This document shows positions 32,111-45,600 of a stretch of 64,000 nt of DNA, piece after piece. The position numbers and the translations under genes were made by a program. The stretch is from Liolophura sinensis. Taxonomy: Eukaryota; Mollusca; Polyplacophora; Chitonida; Chitonidae. Numbering within the stretch: position 1 is the first letter of the stretch; every line of letters starts with the position of its first letter. The notes beneath the pieces were generated by a model that was not told where the DNA came from, did no database searches, and was given only the letters and a program-made list of their open reading frames with translations. Location: positions 35,945,187 through 36,009,186 of the forward strand of contig NC_088301.1 of the NCBI RefSeq assembly GCF_032854445.1, written 5' to 3'.

Positions 32111-33082
32111 ACATGGTCGACAACGATTGTAGCCGTTTGCACATTGTATCGTTCGCTGAAGATAACTTGCCTTGCACCAATAATACGTGCACATGTTACA
32201 ATTCGTCAGTAAATGCTTGCCATGCAAGTTTAGCTGGAAAGCCAGATCGCATTTATCAAGTTTTGTCACATTCAATTCTTAATTTCTTTACGCATGACGT
32301 CATGCATCAATATGCAGTTTCATCTAAGTTCGTCCATGCACGATGATAAATCGTACATTCACGTGACATTCTTAAAAAAATATATGTAATCGGATCGATG
32401 TGTTCTCCTGCAGTTGTAAAGAAATGTTTGTATTCGCCTCTTAAGTTCTGGTGGTGGTATTTCATGAACTAGTGGACTCAGTTAAGTTAATGCCTGGCAG
32501 TTTTTTGCACTTACATGTATACAGATCCTATATATTGACATATTACATGCACGCACAAAGGTTAAGGGTTAAGGGTTATAAGGGGCATTTACATGCAGCA
32601 CTATTAGATACCCACCATTGCTACATTCGTACATGTGTGTGTGCAAGAACATGATTTGCATATCGTACATAAATGTTTACTTTATATACATGCATAACAT
32701 ACAAAATATAATTATTTCTATGGACACGGCTAATCCTCATACAAACATGTGTGCCATCCATACATGTCACGCTGTATTTTACGCTGTACTTTGTATAAGG
32801 TGATCTTGTGGACCAGTTTTTCTGCAGATGCCATTTCTTTGTTCTTTCACAAGTGGTTGTGTAAAATAAATTAGGGTACATCGCATATGCATGTATATCT
32901 GAGGGTTCTACTTTTCGTTGTATAATATAGGTAATGTCAGATATGTGTTTTACAATTAACAATCTTAGATGGATTATAAAATAACATTTAAAATTTTACT
33001 GTTACACTATCGTATATATGTAGATTTCGTACATTCCTCAAAATTCACGTCTATGTATGTGGACAATATCTATAGGCTCCAT

Positions 33083-33115
33083 TTGTGTGTGTGTGTGTAT
33101 ATATATATATATAGG

Positions 33116-33178
<63 letters not shown>
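33083..33178. repeat. (GT)n/(AT)n compound microsatellite
   Basis: A (TG)n run is followed by alternating TA, broken once by AGGCCT. It produces spurious YIYI frames on both strands. Confidence 0.97.
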
Positions 33179-33180
<2 letters not shown>

Positions 33181-33184
33181 GAAG

Positions 33185-33730
33185 AGTTCGGAAAATCTCA
33201 GGAAAATAAAGGACATCGTATTTTGTCCTTACCCTTGGCCGCACCGGGCGTTCTGATCCAGGGTAAAAGCACAGGGTTTAGAAGTGAATGAGAATAGGCT
33301 GACGAGGGTGACGGGCGATGAAGTGGGCTTAACACGGACCGATTGACAAAGGATTTGGTTCTCTTAACGCCGTCAACCAATGCTCCAAGTCGATGCAAGT
33401 ATTCATGAGGCTGAGGAGTGTATATACGGTTAAACACAGTGCCGCCGTATAATTTGCTGCGCTATGGGGTTTAAGACTCGGGGATAATCAATGCAACATT
33501 AGCAGGATCCGGTGTCAAATGGGCACTATTGTTTAGCCACCTCGTTACGTGAAGCGGGTGGATCTTTTAGAGGATACTGAGCCCTGTCTTAAATAGGGCT
33601 ACCGACATGACCAGCAACGGCCTAAGGTTTCCCTTCGAACGGCTAATAATGGACACGACAGAAAATTGCCCCCAAATGGCTTAGCCAAGCTAAAAATGCA
33701 CTGAGTTCCTTTCTAAAGCTCCGAAATCCG
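33185..33730. promoter_or_regulatory. Candidate regulatory/conserved non-coding island
   Basis: About 550 bp of markedly less A+T-rich, non-repetitive sequence starts right after the microsatellite and lies about 2.3 kb upstream of the RNF220 coding start. No frame looks like a protein (the best is 79 codons on the minus strand) and I see no match to rRNA, snRNA or a known repeat. It includes CTTAAATAGGGC (MEF2/SRF-like) and GGCTAATAATGG. Confidence 0.3.
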
Positions 33731-34925
33731 CTTGATCACTTTGTTAAAATCACACTCGATGTTTCTCTTAACAGGTAAATTGCATTGTGACAGTGAAACC
33801 TCTGTTATGGATCTTAAAATAAAATGGCCATTTTACAAATGTCATGCCAGCTGTAAAGTTTTCCCCATTAAACCCTATACATTAATACATTTTGAGCGAT
33901 TTACGCTCAGTGCAGTGCATGTGTTACATCAGTAGTGGATGACGTGACGATTTCAGAATCAGTTAGAATTATCTCCTTTTTATGCGGGAAAGCTTGCACA
34001 GTGCCAAAGACGGGAGTACGTGTAATGTGTTTTATTGACTGAGATATGGCACCACTGATAAGTCTGTCGTACAATTTATAAAAGACTGGCATTAACGTCC
34101 AAGCAGACCATTTTATTGCCAGTTACATTGCCTATTATACGCCTACATTTTATATTTCTATTTTATTACGTTTGGTTCTCTGAATATCGTTATCTTACAG
34201 AAGAAAAAATCAATACCTGGTGTAGCCCACAAGTTATTCTCATCGAGTGCACTGATAGCGTAAATATCCATATGGTCTTCATGTATATGAGTATACAAGT
34301 ATATGCTACTATACTCGCATCCATACAATGAATATATGTACAGACTTGGACAGTGTAAGGAAAATGCTCATGATAGGCTAAAACAGCCCTTCTCAATGTT
34401 TTTTTTTTCTTTTTGGAAAATGGTAAATTGAAACTGCATTGGTAAATTCAATAAGATTGAAGCCGATTGCGATCGGGGTGCCTCTTGGTCTATAGGCCTA
34501 CCGTAGGTGTAGATGCACATGTAGCTATAGATTCGTTGATGCATTATCTCAACCTGTAAATAAAACCATATTTTTCATTTAATTCAAACCTAATACCACT
34601 TCGCTTCTATTTCTGTGTACAATGCAGCGCGGCAACGAGCCGAACACTCTTTTTATTCTAGTTGGTCACACGTTATCCATAGACAGTGGCGTGGCAAGGG
34701 CACCCCGTTAGACCCTCTTCCGTATTAATGCATGGTTCGACTGTACATGTACACTTGCAAACTTTGTGACAAATGCTGTGTATGGTTTATGGCTTTTAGG
34801 TGTTCTTTTTTTTGTAATCAGATATATATTGTTTAAAAGCATAAATATAACTGTAATAATAGCAATAAAATAAACAAAAGACTCATTTATTTCATTTCAA
34901 ACACTGTGCGGAATTCCAATGTTTT
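33731..34925. other. Intergenic, A+T-rich
   Basis: No exon or known repeat seen. Confidence 0.4.
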
Positions 34926-35560
34926 GATTTGGCGCAGGAAACGAGGGGATTCCTCCGTTTCCCATAATTCCATTTTGGAGATTCCCTATTTGAAAACGAG
35001 GCTGTCAATTACTCTTAGGCGGTGAGTATCAAGTGAATGATAGGCAGTTTTATCCATTCAATACTTCTGTCATCGATCTAATTCTTCTCACTATTTGATC
35101 AGTAATTCCTTTATCTGCTTTGTATTAATCGATCTGTGTGCTTATTTTACTGATCTCCGCTGTGCATGACCCGAAAAACTTTCCACGAAGTTGCGATGGT
35201 CCCACTGTGAACTGTCGTCTCGCGGGCCTTGTTTACCTTCAGCAGGGCGCCGTTCTAAATCCGCCCCCATCGTGCTTCATCCAACGATAGCGCGCGAACA
35301 AAATGTCACGATTTACATATGAATAAAGTAAACTATTGGATTATGTGTTATTTGGCCTGTTTTAGGGATCTAACGCGTCCCACTTACATTCCTGCCACAT
35401 TGAGGGAAACCTCTCAGACCTGCCTACTCCTGTTAGAGCACTGAATGAATTTATGACAGACAGGTCATGTGGTCAACCTGCGTTAGGGGCAGGGCTATTG
35501 ATACTCTCTCACAGGATTTGTTAATATTTCATAGCTACAATCCCACCTTGTCATGAAATG
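34926..35560 (+). promoter_or_regulatory. Putative RNF220 promoter and 5' leader region
   Basis: A less A+T-rich region with CpG-containing patches (GTCTCGCGGGCC, GCGCCGTTC, GATAGCGCGCG) lies 0.5-1.1 kb before the first coding exon. A consensus donor (GGCG|GTGAGT, near 35022) could end a non-coding first exon that joins the strong acceptor at 36058. TGACAGACAGG (MEIS/TALE-like) lies near 35455. No transcript data are available, so start site and leader are inferred. Confidence 0.35.
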
Positions 35561-36073
35561 GAATAGTCAATCCGATTTGTAGTTTTAATTGGTGCGTCTG
35601 TGTGTAAATGCAAAGGAAATGTGTTGATAATCCGATAGCCCAAATAACACTATTCGAGAAGTGCCAGCACTGGGCCCTGACGAGGGGGATTGTAAAATGG
35701 TGTGCGCAGGCATTATACCAGACAGTTCCCAGGCGGACAGCTCACTGGCTGTGTAGGACTAGAGCAAGCGGACAGTGTACTACGCAGACACCTGATCAAC
35801 TTCTATAAAACTTATCGCTTCTTTGTTCTTCGTGATTCTTTAAGAAAAAAGGACGGGGCATGCACGGACATCAAAAATGGGTCCATACATATTGAGAATT
35901 GGAACTGATTAATTTAAATGAAACGGTGTTTACAAAAATTTTAGCTTTTTTTTTAAAAGCTGTCATTGCCTCAAGACTTATCACAAATGAGTAACAGTTT
36001 TGATTTAATGATGTTTAGGTTTAATTTGTGGGCCAAGCCGTTTTTCCCACCACCCCAGTCTGTGGGTCCAGGG

Positions 36074-36665
36074 ATGGAGAACTCTACCTATTTACCCAAC
36101 CCTTTGACGTCCCCTGCCCTCATGGTGCTGGCAAGTACAGCTGAGGCGACCCGAGACGGCACCCGGCACCCTGCGCCACACCCTTTCCCTGGCCAAGGGG
36201 TTGCGGACAAGGATGGTATGGTTTCGCCCTACAGCAGCTCTTTCCCCACCATGTACCGACAGGGTGACCCTTTTCCCTCGCCCATGTATGCCCCCCTCCC
36301 CCCATTTGTTCGCCCCTCCCTGGAGCGTGGGGTGGGTTTCATCAACCCTGGAGGAGGAAGTGCATTTCGTCCAGTGTCAACCACTGGGGATGCCTCTGAG
36401 GGTTATCAGTCTGCTTTTACTCCAGCTAAACGGTCAAAACATGAGGAATCTGAAACTACTGGACTTTTCAGTAATGGTCGGACAGATCGTGGTCAGTTGG
36501 GCCTGGAGAAAAAACATGACACCTCGTCAAACAGAGGTTCTCCAGTGGTCAAGGAAGAGAGACCATCAAGCAACCACTCTTTGTGTGACACAAACTCTGA
36601 ATCTCAGTCAGAACATGGAGATTTAGGGGATCGAAACACGCCAGATGAAGGCCGAAATCTAAGAA
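36074..36665 (+). CDS. RNF220: RNF220 coding exon 1, disordered N-terminal region
   Basis: It encodes MENSTYLPNPLTSPALM at the start, matching the vertebrate N-terminus. A proline-rich stretch (PSPMYAPLPPFVRP), the conserved GSAFRPVST and YQSAFTPAKRSK block, and a serine/acidic tail follow. Leaves in phase 1 at AGAA|GTAAGT. The frame is open back to at least 35966, but GTTTTTCCCACCACCCCAG at 36040-36058 looks like a good 3' splice site, so the sequence before 36059 may be intron. Confidence 0.93.
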
Positions 36666-39600
36666 GTAAGTTGCTTTAATAAGATATAGATGTACATGTG
36701 CTCCTCTAAACAGGGGGCATTGAATGCTTTAAATGAATGTAAATGACACAAGTCAGATGTGTATGAAGGGTTCATTTGAAGTTTTTAATGCTGAAGTTTT
36801 TCAATTCTTTCGCATTAAATTATTTTGTTGTTAATTTGTATAAAATTGAATAACCAACTGGTGCACAGAGGAGCACTATGCTAAATGCAAAACTAAATTT
36901 ACAGTCTACTGTACCTCCAACTTTTGTCTGTCAGTATCAGATACAAAAAAAAAATTAACAGGACAAATTATTTTTCAAGAATTCTTTTCCTAATGTGTTA
37001 CACAAGCACTAGAAATCAGAATCCCAAGTGTCACAGCAAATAGTTGACAACTTGACATAGACCACACCTGTGACTGTCATGGGACATGTTAGACAATTTA
37101 ATTATTTCAGTCTGGGAAGGTCTTCTAAGGAATATTTCAAAAGTTACATGAATTGAAGTTCAAAACGTAGGTAAGCTTGCTTGCTTTAAAAATATTTAAC
37201 AGCCTCCTTTAATAAGTCTATTGGTATGCATGTAGATTAGGTTTGGAATGGCAACTCAGAATTATCAACAGAAACATTAAAAAGAGACTTCAGCACCTCT
37301 TACAGATAAATGAAAAAGTGGATCTGTACAAGTAGTGTGACATTCCAAAACATTCATTGTGTATAGTGACAGATAATATGTGCAGGAAATAAGTTTGAAT
37401 TTTATTAAAATGAATTATAATTGTATACATATGTACCAACTTCTGCAGCCAGGCTACGGTCAGGTCTCTGTGTGCCAGGTACATTGTAGGATTGCATATA
37501 AGATCACAAGAACTTCTTCAGATGATCCTATTAGTATTACACATTACCTGGTAATTTACCAACATTTTGCATATTGAAGAGGACAATTGTAGATGCAATT
37601 TATAGTCAGATGTGCAAAATATAATATACATGTGCATGCTAGTATGTATTCTCAGAATACTTTAAAAGTTGGAATAAATTATTCATTTTGCCTGATTTTG
37701 AGAGTTCTATTGATCTTAGAGTAAATATGTGGAAAACACAGAATGACAACACATGGAAAGGTTGAGAATTTTTAGAAAGAGGTTATTATGTGTATGTATT
37801 TTAAGTGTCTTATGAAAAACAAGAGGCTTTTAAAGGCTATGGAGGAAACCTGTATACATTTTAAGTGAAAATTGAATTTTCAACATTTTTTTTTTTGTAA
37901 TCAGAATTGTTTGCAGGGCAGGTATTTGGTAAGATCATAACAAACATTATTGTTCATTACTATGCATGTAACTGAGGATATTAGTATAACTCTTTTGAAT
38001 TGTGGGAAAACATAATATTTTGGTTATGTACATCGACCTTTTCTTTGGAAAAGTATTTTGTCTTGTGACTGGGGAAATATTTGGAATGAAAGTTAGGCTT
38101 ACAGGTTTTATACAGCAGTAGACCTGACTTAATTCCTCAACCTTTTCTCATATGAAAGATCTACTTTTGGTGCAATTTATGCACATTTTTAAGTTGATTT
38201 GGGAGACAACTACTTATCAAACTTCACAAAAAGTTTAATTTAATCCATCTACACAGATTAATGTGTATAGAATATGCTTCAATAAACACCTTGTAAAATA
38301 TCTGAAAAGTGAAAAATCCTAATTTTGCAAGATCTTTTTGAATGAATATCCCCAAAACGCAATAAAAATTGTGGCATCTAATTAGTGTATGACCATTGGA
38401 ACTGTATGTACACAGATCATTTCCAAGGTTTTATGTCTTTTTACTGGTTTAATTGGTTACATCGTACATGATAATGTAAGTGACAGTTGGTATCTTACAT
38501 TGAACTGGTAATATCTGTCCATGGTTAAACCATGCACCAGCCCGTTTCATGAAAAATTTTATACTTCTGGTCATGTTTGTGAAAGAAATTAGACTGTGAA
38601 ACATGAGCTCTGCAACGATTCCTCGTGGCAAATTTCTTTCTGTCTTAACATCAGTTTTATTCTATACATTCTTCTTAGCTGTAAGTATAAACTGTAGGAG
38701 AGTCTCATCTGACATCTCTCTTTATCTCCCCATTTCTCGATTTCCACTTGACAATTTATTTGTCTGTCGTACTTTGCTGAAAGAAACTTCTTCATGTACG
38801 TGTATTATCAGGATTAGTTACAAGTTGATTTTTTCATCATCAAGGAGAAAACTGAAAGATGGATATATTAGTATTCTGAGTGTCCACTAACCAGACATAA
38901 ATGAGTCAGAATGAGGAGTGATCACTTCTACATGTACATGTAGATTGCTGAATATGTCTGCAGTTGTCAGACTATCTTCAGTTGTTGTTGTTGTGTTGTG
39001 TTTAAAGCTGTTTTAACTCCACACAGGTAGTAGTAATGATTAAATGTTTTGTCAAGGCTCAGTTGCAGTGCTCGGGATATACAAACTGTCCTGAGCTGGC
39101 AGCTTCCTTCATGACAGTGGGCAGTATGTATTATACCTGATAATGTCCATTGTCCTGTTCTGATCCAGGAGTATAAGCCCTGTCCAAGTGGTTTAGGTCT
39201 GTGGCCGTTAGACCTTGTGAGATTATCACTCTTGTGTCAGGGTTTACTAAAGTGTTTAAGGAGAAATTCTCTCCAAACAGTCCTGTAAATATTTATCCAA
39301 CACAAGACTGTGCAGATTGCAGAGCTAAGCATTGGACTCTGATATCATGGCTAGATCATCGTGTTAATGCTTATGCACAGCTGACTGTGTGAATTTAGTT
39401 TAAGTACGTTTACTTGATGTAAAATTTTGACTTATGAAAAATGATCAAAACCTATCTGTAAAACCAATTACCTGTTATACATGTTCTATGGAAATCTAGA
39501 TGCAGTCATGAAGGTTCTATGGAAATCTAGATGCAGTCATGAAGGTTCTATGGAAATCTAGATGCAGTCATGAAGGTTCTATGGAAATCTAGATGCAGCC

Positions 39601-42600
39601 ATGAAGGTTATGTTTGTTCAAGAGAATGCCATTCAAACACCAGTAGGCCTAATTTGGTGAAATTGCTGCAAACATGATAAGTATGGGCTTTAAAGCACCA
39701 TGTTCTATATTTACAGGTAGCTGTTTCTGAAGAAATGGTTTGAGATTTATATGATCAATATGTGACAAAAGATGAATGTTATTTTAAGCTTAAAAAAGTA
39801 TGAAGTTTAATATTCAGTTTAGTATAACTTTATGTACTTCATAAAAGTTACAGCTACTGTCTGTTGGAGATTTAGACCTCTGGTATGTTTCATGTTTGTC
39901 CACATTGCGACCTATTATTGGTTGATTTTCAGTGGTGGTGTTTTACGTTATCCCTTGTGGTTGAGATGTTTACAGTATTTTTTTAGAGGACCTCCGGCAC
40001 AGGTCATATACATGTATGCCTTTGTTACGAATTCCACGCAGATTGGCTTAATCTTGCTCATACAAATTGTTACATTAATGCAGGAGATGTAGCTACAAGT
40101 ACATGTACATGTATCCTAAATAATGCTGCTTTCATCTGTGGTTCACAGGGTTAAACCATTGCGGCCTTTCGAAATGTAACAACTGAAGATTTTATATTCA
40201 TAGGCTATTTCAGTTTATTGCTCTATCCAATGAGATGGACTTGGCCAAGGAAGATGAAGAGAATGAGGTTTATTATAAAATAAGCCTGCCAGAGTGTCGA
40301 GTTGATGTAAAGGCTCTATGTGATGTTAGGATTGGGAAGGTATGAAGTTAAGGGGGCCATGTTGAATTCAAGAGACAGAAAAAAAAAGGGAGAATGTTGT
40401 GGAGGGGAGGGAAGTAGAGTAGGGAAGCTTACAGAATAAGTTTTGGAAACCTTAAATCTTTCGTAGTTTACGTGAGGTGAAAAATAATTGCCTTCAATAC
40501 ATACCAGGTATGTTGTATTTTTTCTTACGGTAACTCTAGCATTTACACATTACAAGTAGAAAATAAAGTATTTAAAATCCTTCAGACAAGTTCTACAAAT
40601 TCCCCTATTCTCATATCAAAATGTTGATGGTTTATGCAGGACATAGCAGGTGGGAGTTGAAAGGGAGTTAGGGCTTAACTATTTGATGTCTTTGTTGTGA
40701 GCACCCTTTGTGGTTGAGTATAACACAAAACAAAGTATAGCCTTCTGAATCACCACTCTGGATTACGTGCTCTGAGAACTGCCAATAGGCCTCTAACAAC
40801 ACCCAATATGTGAGTAAGGAGAGAGAGGCATAATTAAGAGTTCACTCAAAGTGGCCATATGTCTGTCGTACTGTAATTATTGCTCAACTCCATCATGACA
40901 GTTTTACCTGGGTACCTCACAACCATCAAATCACGGCTGCAGCAAACAGTACTCAAAGCTGCCTTGTCGACCCAGGCTCTTCGCCGATTATTGGCCGTTT
41001 AAATATCGATGTTATCAAAAGTAATTTAAAAGTGGTGGAAAGTGGCCTATTGTTCTCACAGGTGACGTTTATTATGGTGTTGTCAGTAAGCTTCCTGGCA
41101 ACCCCAGAGTTGTGGCTGATCGGGACGACCGTAATAAAGTTGTCCCGTCATCTTGTAATGTTGAGAAGGCGCTATCGCCACTGATCTGCAGCTCTCTCTC
41201 TCTCTCCGATATTGCCACCAGATCTCCCAACACAAGCTGATTGGTTAAGCCGAGAAGTTTACCTGCAGAGATAAAGCCTGTGATAAAAACCTGCTTGTGA
41301 AGACATGCCAACTCCACCTGAAATTTGACGGCCAGAATCTGAATATTAAAGATCTTATCATAAGATGATTTTATCACAGACTTCTTTCTCTGTGGGCACT
41401 TGCCTTAGGAAAAATCTGAATACAGCTCATTTAACGACTGGAAAAGCAAATAAACTTCCAGGGCTGTACACTTGTGTTGTAAGTCCTTACTGATTAATTC
41501 ATGAAATTTATATATAATTTCAATCCCAATAATTTGGAAGTTATAAAGCATACAATATGATAGGTTTCCCTAATATGGCAAGATGGAGAGTATTTAACAT
41601 GGAAGCTTACATAATGCTACATTTGGAATTTATTTGCAGGATTCATTTTTGTGTCAGACTTTATGGAGTTGTAGTCAAGAAAATATCTTTGTGTAAGTCT
41701 TATTTCACGTTACTGTTTCACAAAGACGGATTTTAATGATTTAGTCTTTCTTAAAATGGCTTTTAACGTAAGTGCAAGGTTTAGTTATTAAAAACATTGT
41801 TAATTTATAATTTGAAACGAAAACGGTTTATGAAGTTTTTAAACTGTTACATCTGTCCTTAATAGAAAAGATAAAAGGTGTTTTTGTGTACATGTGTATG
41901 TAAACACGTATTCTGTATGTAAGTGATAAAAAAAACCCTGCATCTAGCAGAAAAAGAAGTTGAGGTCATCAATCAACTTGTCAATAAATGTCTTATGTCT
42001 TTTACACTTCGGTACATCTTGTCATCATCACTCAAGTGAAGGTACATGTACATATTGTGTCCAGGTGCTGTTAGACTACGCAAAGTACATGTCCATGTAT
42101 TTGTATTAGTGACAAAGTTTTTACTGCACTACAGAAAACTAAGAGACATGGTGAGGGTCTCAGCCTTTGCTCCTGCCAATCTACCCGTGAGTGTCTAAAC
42201 ACTCAAACAACATGTTAAATACAATAACGGATTGTGTGTGTTTCCAGTAGGAGCTTAGAGTGCTTTTGTCCTGTAAATCAAGAATGGACCAAACGAGAAT
42301 CGAATGCAATTATTTTTTCCGAGGCTGAAGTATTTGTTTGGCTGGTTTATGAAGCGTTATCAGGCAGCATGGGACAGCAAGATGGAAGTAGAGCCGTTAG
42401 TCTCTCGGAAGTTTCTCCCGAACACAGATGGCATAATGGGAGGTTGATTGTCCAAGTGGCCTTTGATAGAAGCTGAGCTCTTCAGTACGCTTAGCAACAC
42501 GGCACTAGCCAGCCTGGCGGGTCTGAGGGCCCAGCTTTATGGCTATGCCGTAGCCCAGTAAGCTCGGGAAACACAATTACATCAGTAAAGGAGATATGTA

Positions 42601-45600
42601 CTGAGTATTGAACAAATTCTGATGGCATTTCGTGTTGCGTAGTTTTTATTTGGGCTCTCATCGTGTGCTGAAGTGCCCGGAAAGTGGACATGAAGCCCTT
42701 TTGGCGGGTTGAAGAGGATTGAGCCAGGATGGCTGTTGTCATCTGTCTCCCACACTCTCTGCTCCATGCGCCTTCATTTATCTTCATATCCCTGTCACCG
42801 AGTTAAGACAAGATTTCTTGCCAAGCCACCCTCTCACCTCTCACTCACCACTGCCTCACTCATCCAGCTGGAGAGATATCGGAAGTTATTGGTAAAGAAA
42901 AGAACATTATTTAGACTTTGTATGAGCTTTTCAACTGAGCTTGTGACAAAAAGGAATTGAGCCAAATGTGTGCATAATCTTTGTACGAAATTGAAATCAC
43001 CAGCCAGGGTTTTACAAAAGAGCAGAGACTGGGTCATTTATTAACTGGTTTTAAAGTGTCAATTCTTGCCATATGAATTCTCCTCTATCATCTCGCCAGC
43101 CTGTTTTGTCAATGATACATTTAGACATGTACAAACTGCGTCAGGCAACTATAGGATTGAGTGTGACAGTGCATTCATAGGTGTCCTGTTGTCTCCTCTT
43201 GCTGGAGATAAAATGAACGGCCAGTCATTACCAATGTCTGATATCCGTCTCTAACTAGGGTAATCCAGGGATGTCCAGACTTAGAAACTTGTGACACATT
43301 TGACAGACAACAATCTCTGTTCCTCACAATTCATCTGAACTTGACACTCCCCAAAGGTTAACTTAAATTGCTTCCAGAGTTTTGCAAAATATCTGAGAAT
43401 TAATTTGACAATGTCACTATCATCAATTTTTTTATTGAATGTACCTACCTGTTCATTTCAGTGTCTGTAATATGAATATTAAGAGTTTGCATCATCTTAA
43501 CTGTTTCAAGAAAATGCTTTATTTCCTTTATTAAAGAATTGTTTTCTTTTTACCTGTAATATTTTCGATCACTTGCATATTTTTTGTTCATGTGTACAGT
43601 CTATGGAGAAGTGTTAGCTGAAAGATGCTGTATTTCACCTAAAATTTGGTATGTACAAATGCTTTTCAGAAGCACAGAAAGGCCTTAAAATGATGCTTTC
43701 AATGCTAAAACTAAAGTTTTATCTGATGAAGAATTAAGCTTCGCAAAAACTTTTTACGTGGCCATAGAGGTGGATAAATCAGTCTAAAATGAAGCAGAAT
43801 TTGTCAGTTGAAAAATGCTATACTTTGTGTCAAATACTTTGTCAACACATACATTCCTTATTTATTATGAGGAGAATAAAAGACTCGCATACAATCAGCT
43901 ATTTTTGATGCAGTTCCATAAAACTAGCCTATAACAGTTTTGATAATTTGTTAAAACGAAGCCTTGCAAAAAAAGTTGAAGGGATGAAGGGGTTTCTCTG
44001 TAATGGCCCTTCTTCCTGGATGAGTTTGTCCAGATGGTAAATCGGAGGTGTGAGATCCTGCTGACTGTTTGTCCTCTGATCAGGGTTCAATGGCCACTCT
44101 AATGTATACGTGTATTCTCATCCACAGCCACAAGCAAACACGCCTGGGCTCAATTCTCAACAGATTTCTATGGTCTCTAGAATTTAGACTGATCGGCCCT
44201 TGGAATCAGGACAATTTGTCTGGCTTGCTCAGTTAGCCCAAACTCCCGGCTGCTGTTTGTTAGGTCTTTATGTGGTTTATACACAGATAGAGCTGTACCT
44301 AGGGGTGTTAGCACAGCCAGGCCCTACTGAAGTCTATGCTTTTCTTGACCAGGTGATAGGGCTCAGCCCTTCCGCCCACAAAACTTTCATGGCTGCCTAA
44401 ATGTTTGACCTTGCTCCATGTAAAAAAAAAAACCCATTCAAAGGGATTTAAACCAGGGACATGTTGATATGTATATAGGTATAAGATATAAACAAGTAAA
44501 TAACTTCTTAACAGACGGCTTCTTAGGTTGTAAATTTTCAGACGTGTGGAAAATTTATTCTGAGTATGCCTTATCGCTGTATCCAAATGTTCATGTGTGT
44601 AGTAACATAAAATATTTTATAAATAAATTCAGTTAGTAGTGACATCAAACCATTGAAACTGCATTTTAATAGTTGCATCCGACCAGTTTAGATCATGTTG
44701 ATTGAAGGAGAACTTGGCAGATGCATCAAGATCATTTTTTTTTTTTTGCTTAATAAACTTTACTTAATAAAATGAGTGTATTCTAGTGACCAAGTTTTCT
44801 TCATGCTTAATATTTTAATTAGGTGCCTTTAACTGCACTGGTTTCCATTTTTCTCAAAAAAACAGTTAATGGGTCAGATATACATGAATCACTAAATATG
44901 TGTCCTATTATAGCTGCAAGTCTTTGTTTTTTCAATCATTTTATGAATATCAGGACTTGTTATTCAGCTTTAGTGCATAGTTCAGAATTGAGTCTAGAAA
45001 GTGTCAAGTGATTATGTATTTCTTGGTCTTTCCTGAATAATTCAATGAATAATCGCCATGGCCAGTTGCAGATTGAGTTATTTCTGATTGATTCAATAAA
45101 CTTTCTTCAGTAAAAAATAGAAACCATTGAAAATCCATATCCATGTTTTCCAGAGGCTCTCTGTCTGGTCTCTGCAACAGCTGGGTGTGAATAAACATAT
45201 TTTTGCAGTTTTTTGTAACTTCTGTGTGCCACACTTGTTTTGTGCCGAGATATGTAACATAAACCCATAAAATCTGACAAATACTAGTATGGTAATGTAA
45301 ATGGTAGGTACATTTACTATAATGTCTTAACATCCTCGCATATAAAGTAAATTTATTAAGATGTGAATGGTTCTTGGAAGCATGAGGATTTGGAACAACA
45401 TATTCCCTTCATTTACTCTGATCCACCCCAAATTGTCTTTGCCCAAACTGAATACATACATCTGAACATGCGTTGAACTCCTGCTTATTTCTTTTGTACC
45501 ATAATTGTGAGAACAGATGCTCTATAATGCACCTCAGTTTTTAATCAGCCTCACAGAATAATATGACCAGAATATCCTTGAATAAAAACCTTGAAAGCAT

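Noticed and set aside
32560-32577. Telomere-like GGTTAAGGGTTAAGGG run
   Set aside because: Only two to three short units of TTAAGGG, not TTAGGG; too short to mean a telomere relic.
32969-33244. Frames encoding long Tyr-Ile runs
   Set aside because: Translation of the (GT)n/(AT)n microsatellite.
41072-41377. 101-codon minus-strand open frame in RNF220 intron 1
   Set aside because: Includes a (CT)n stretch, has no domain and no splice pair; treated as a non-coding island.
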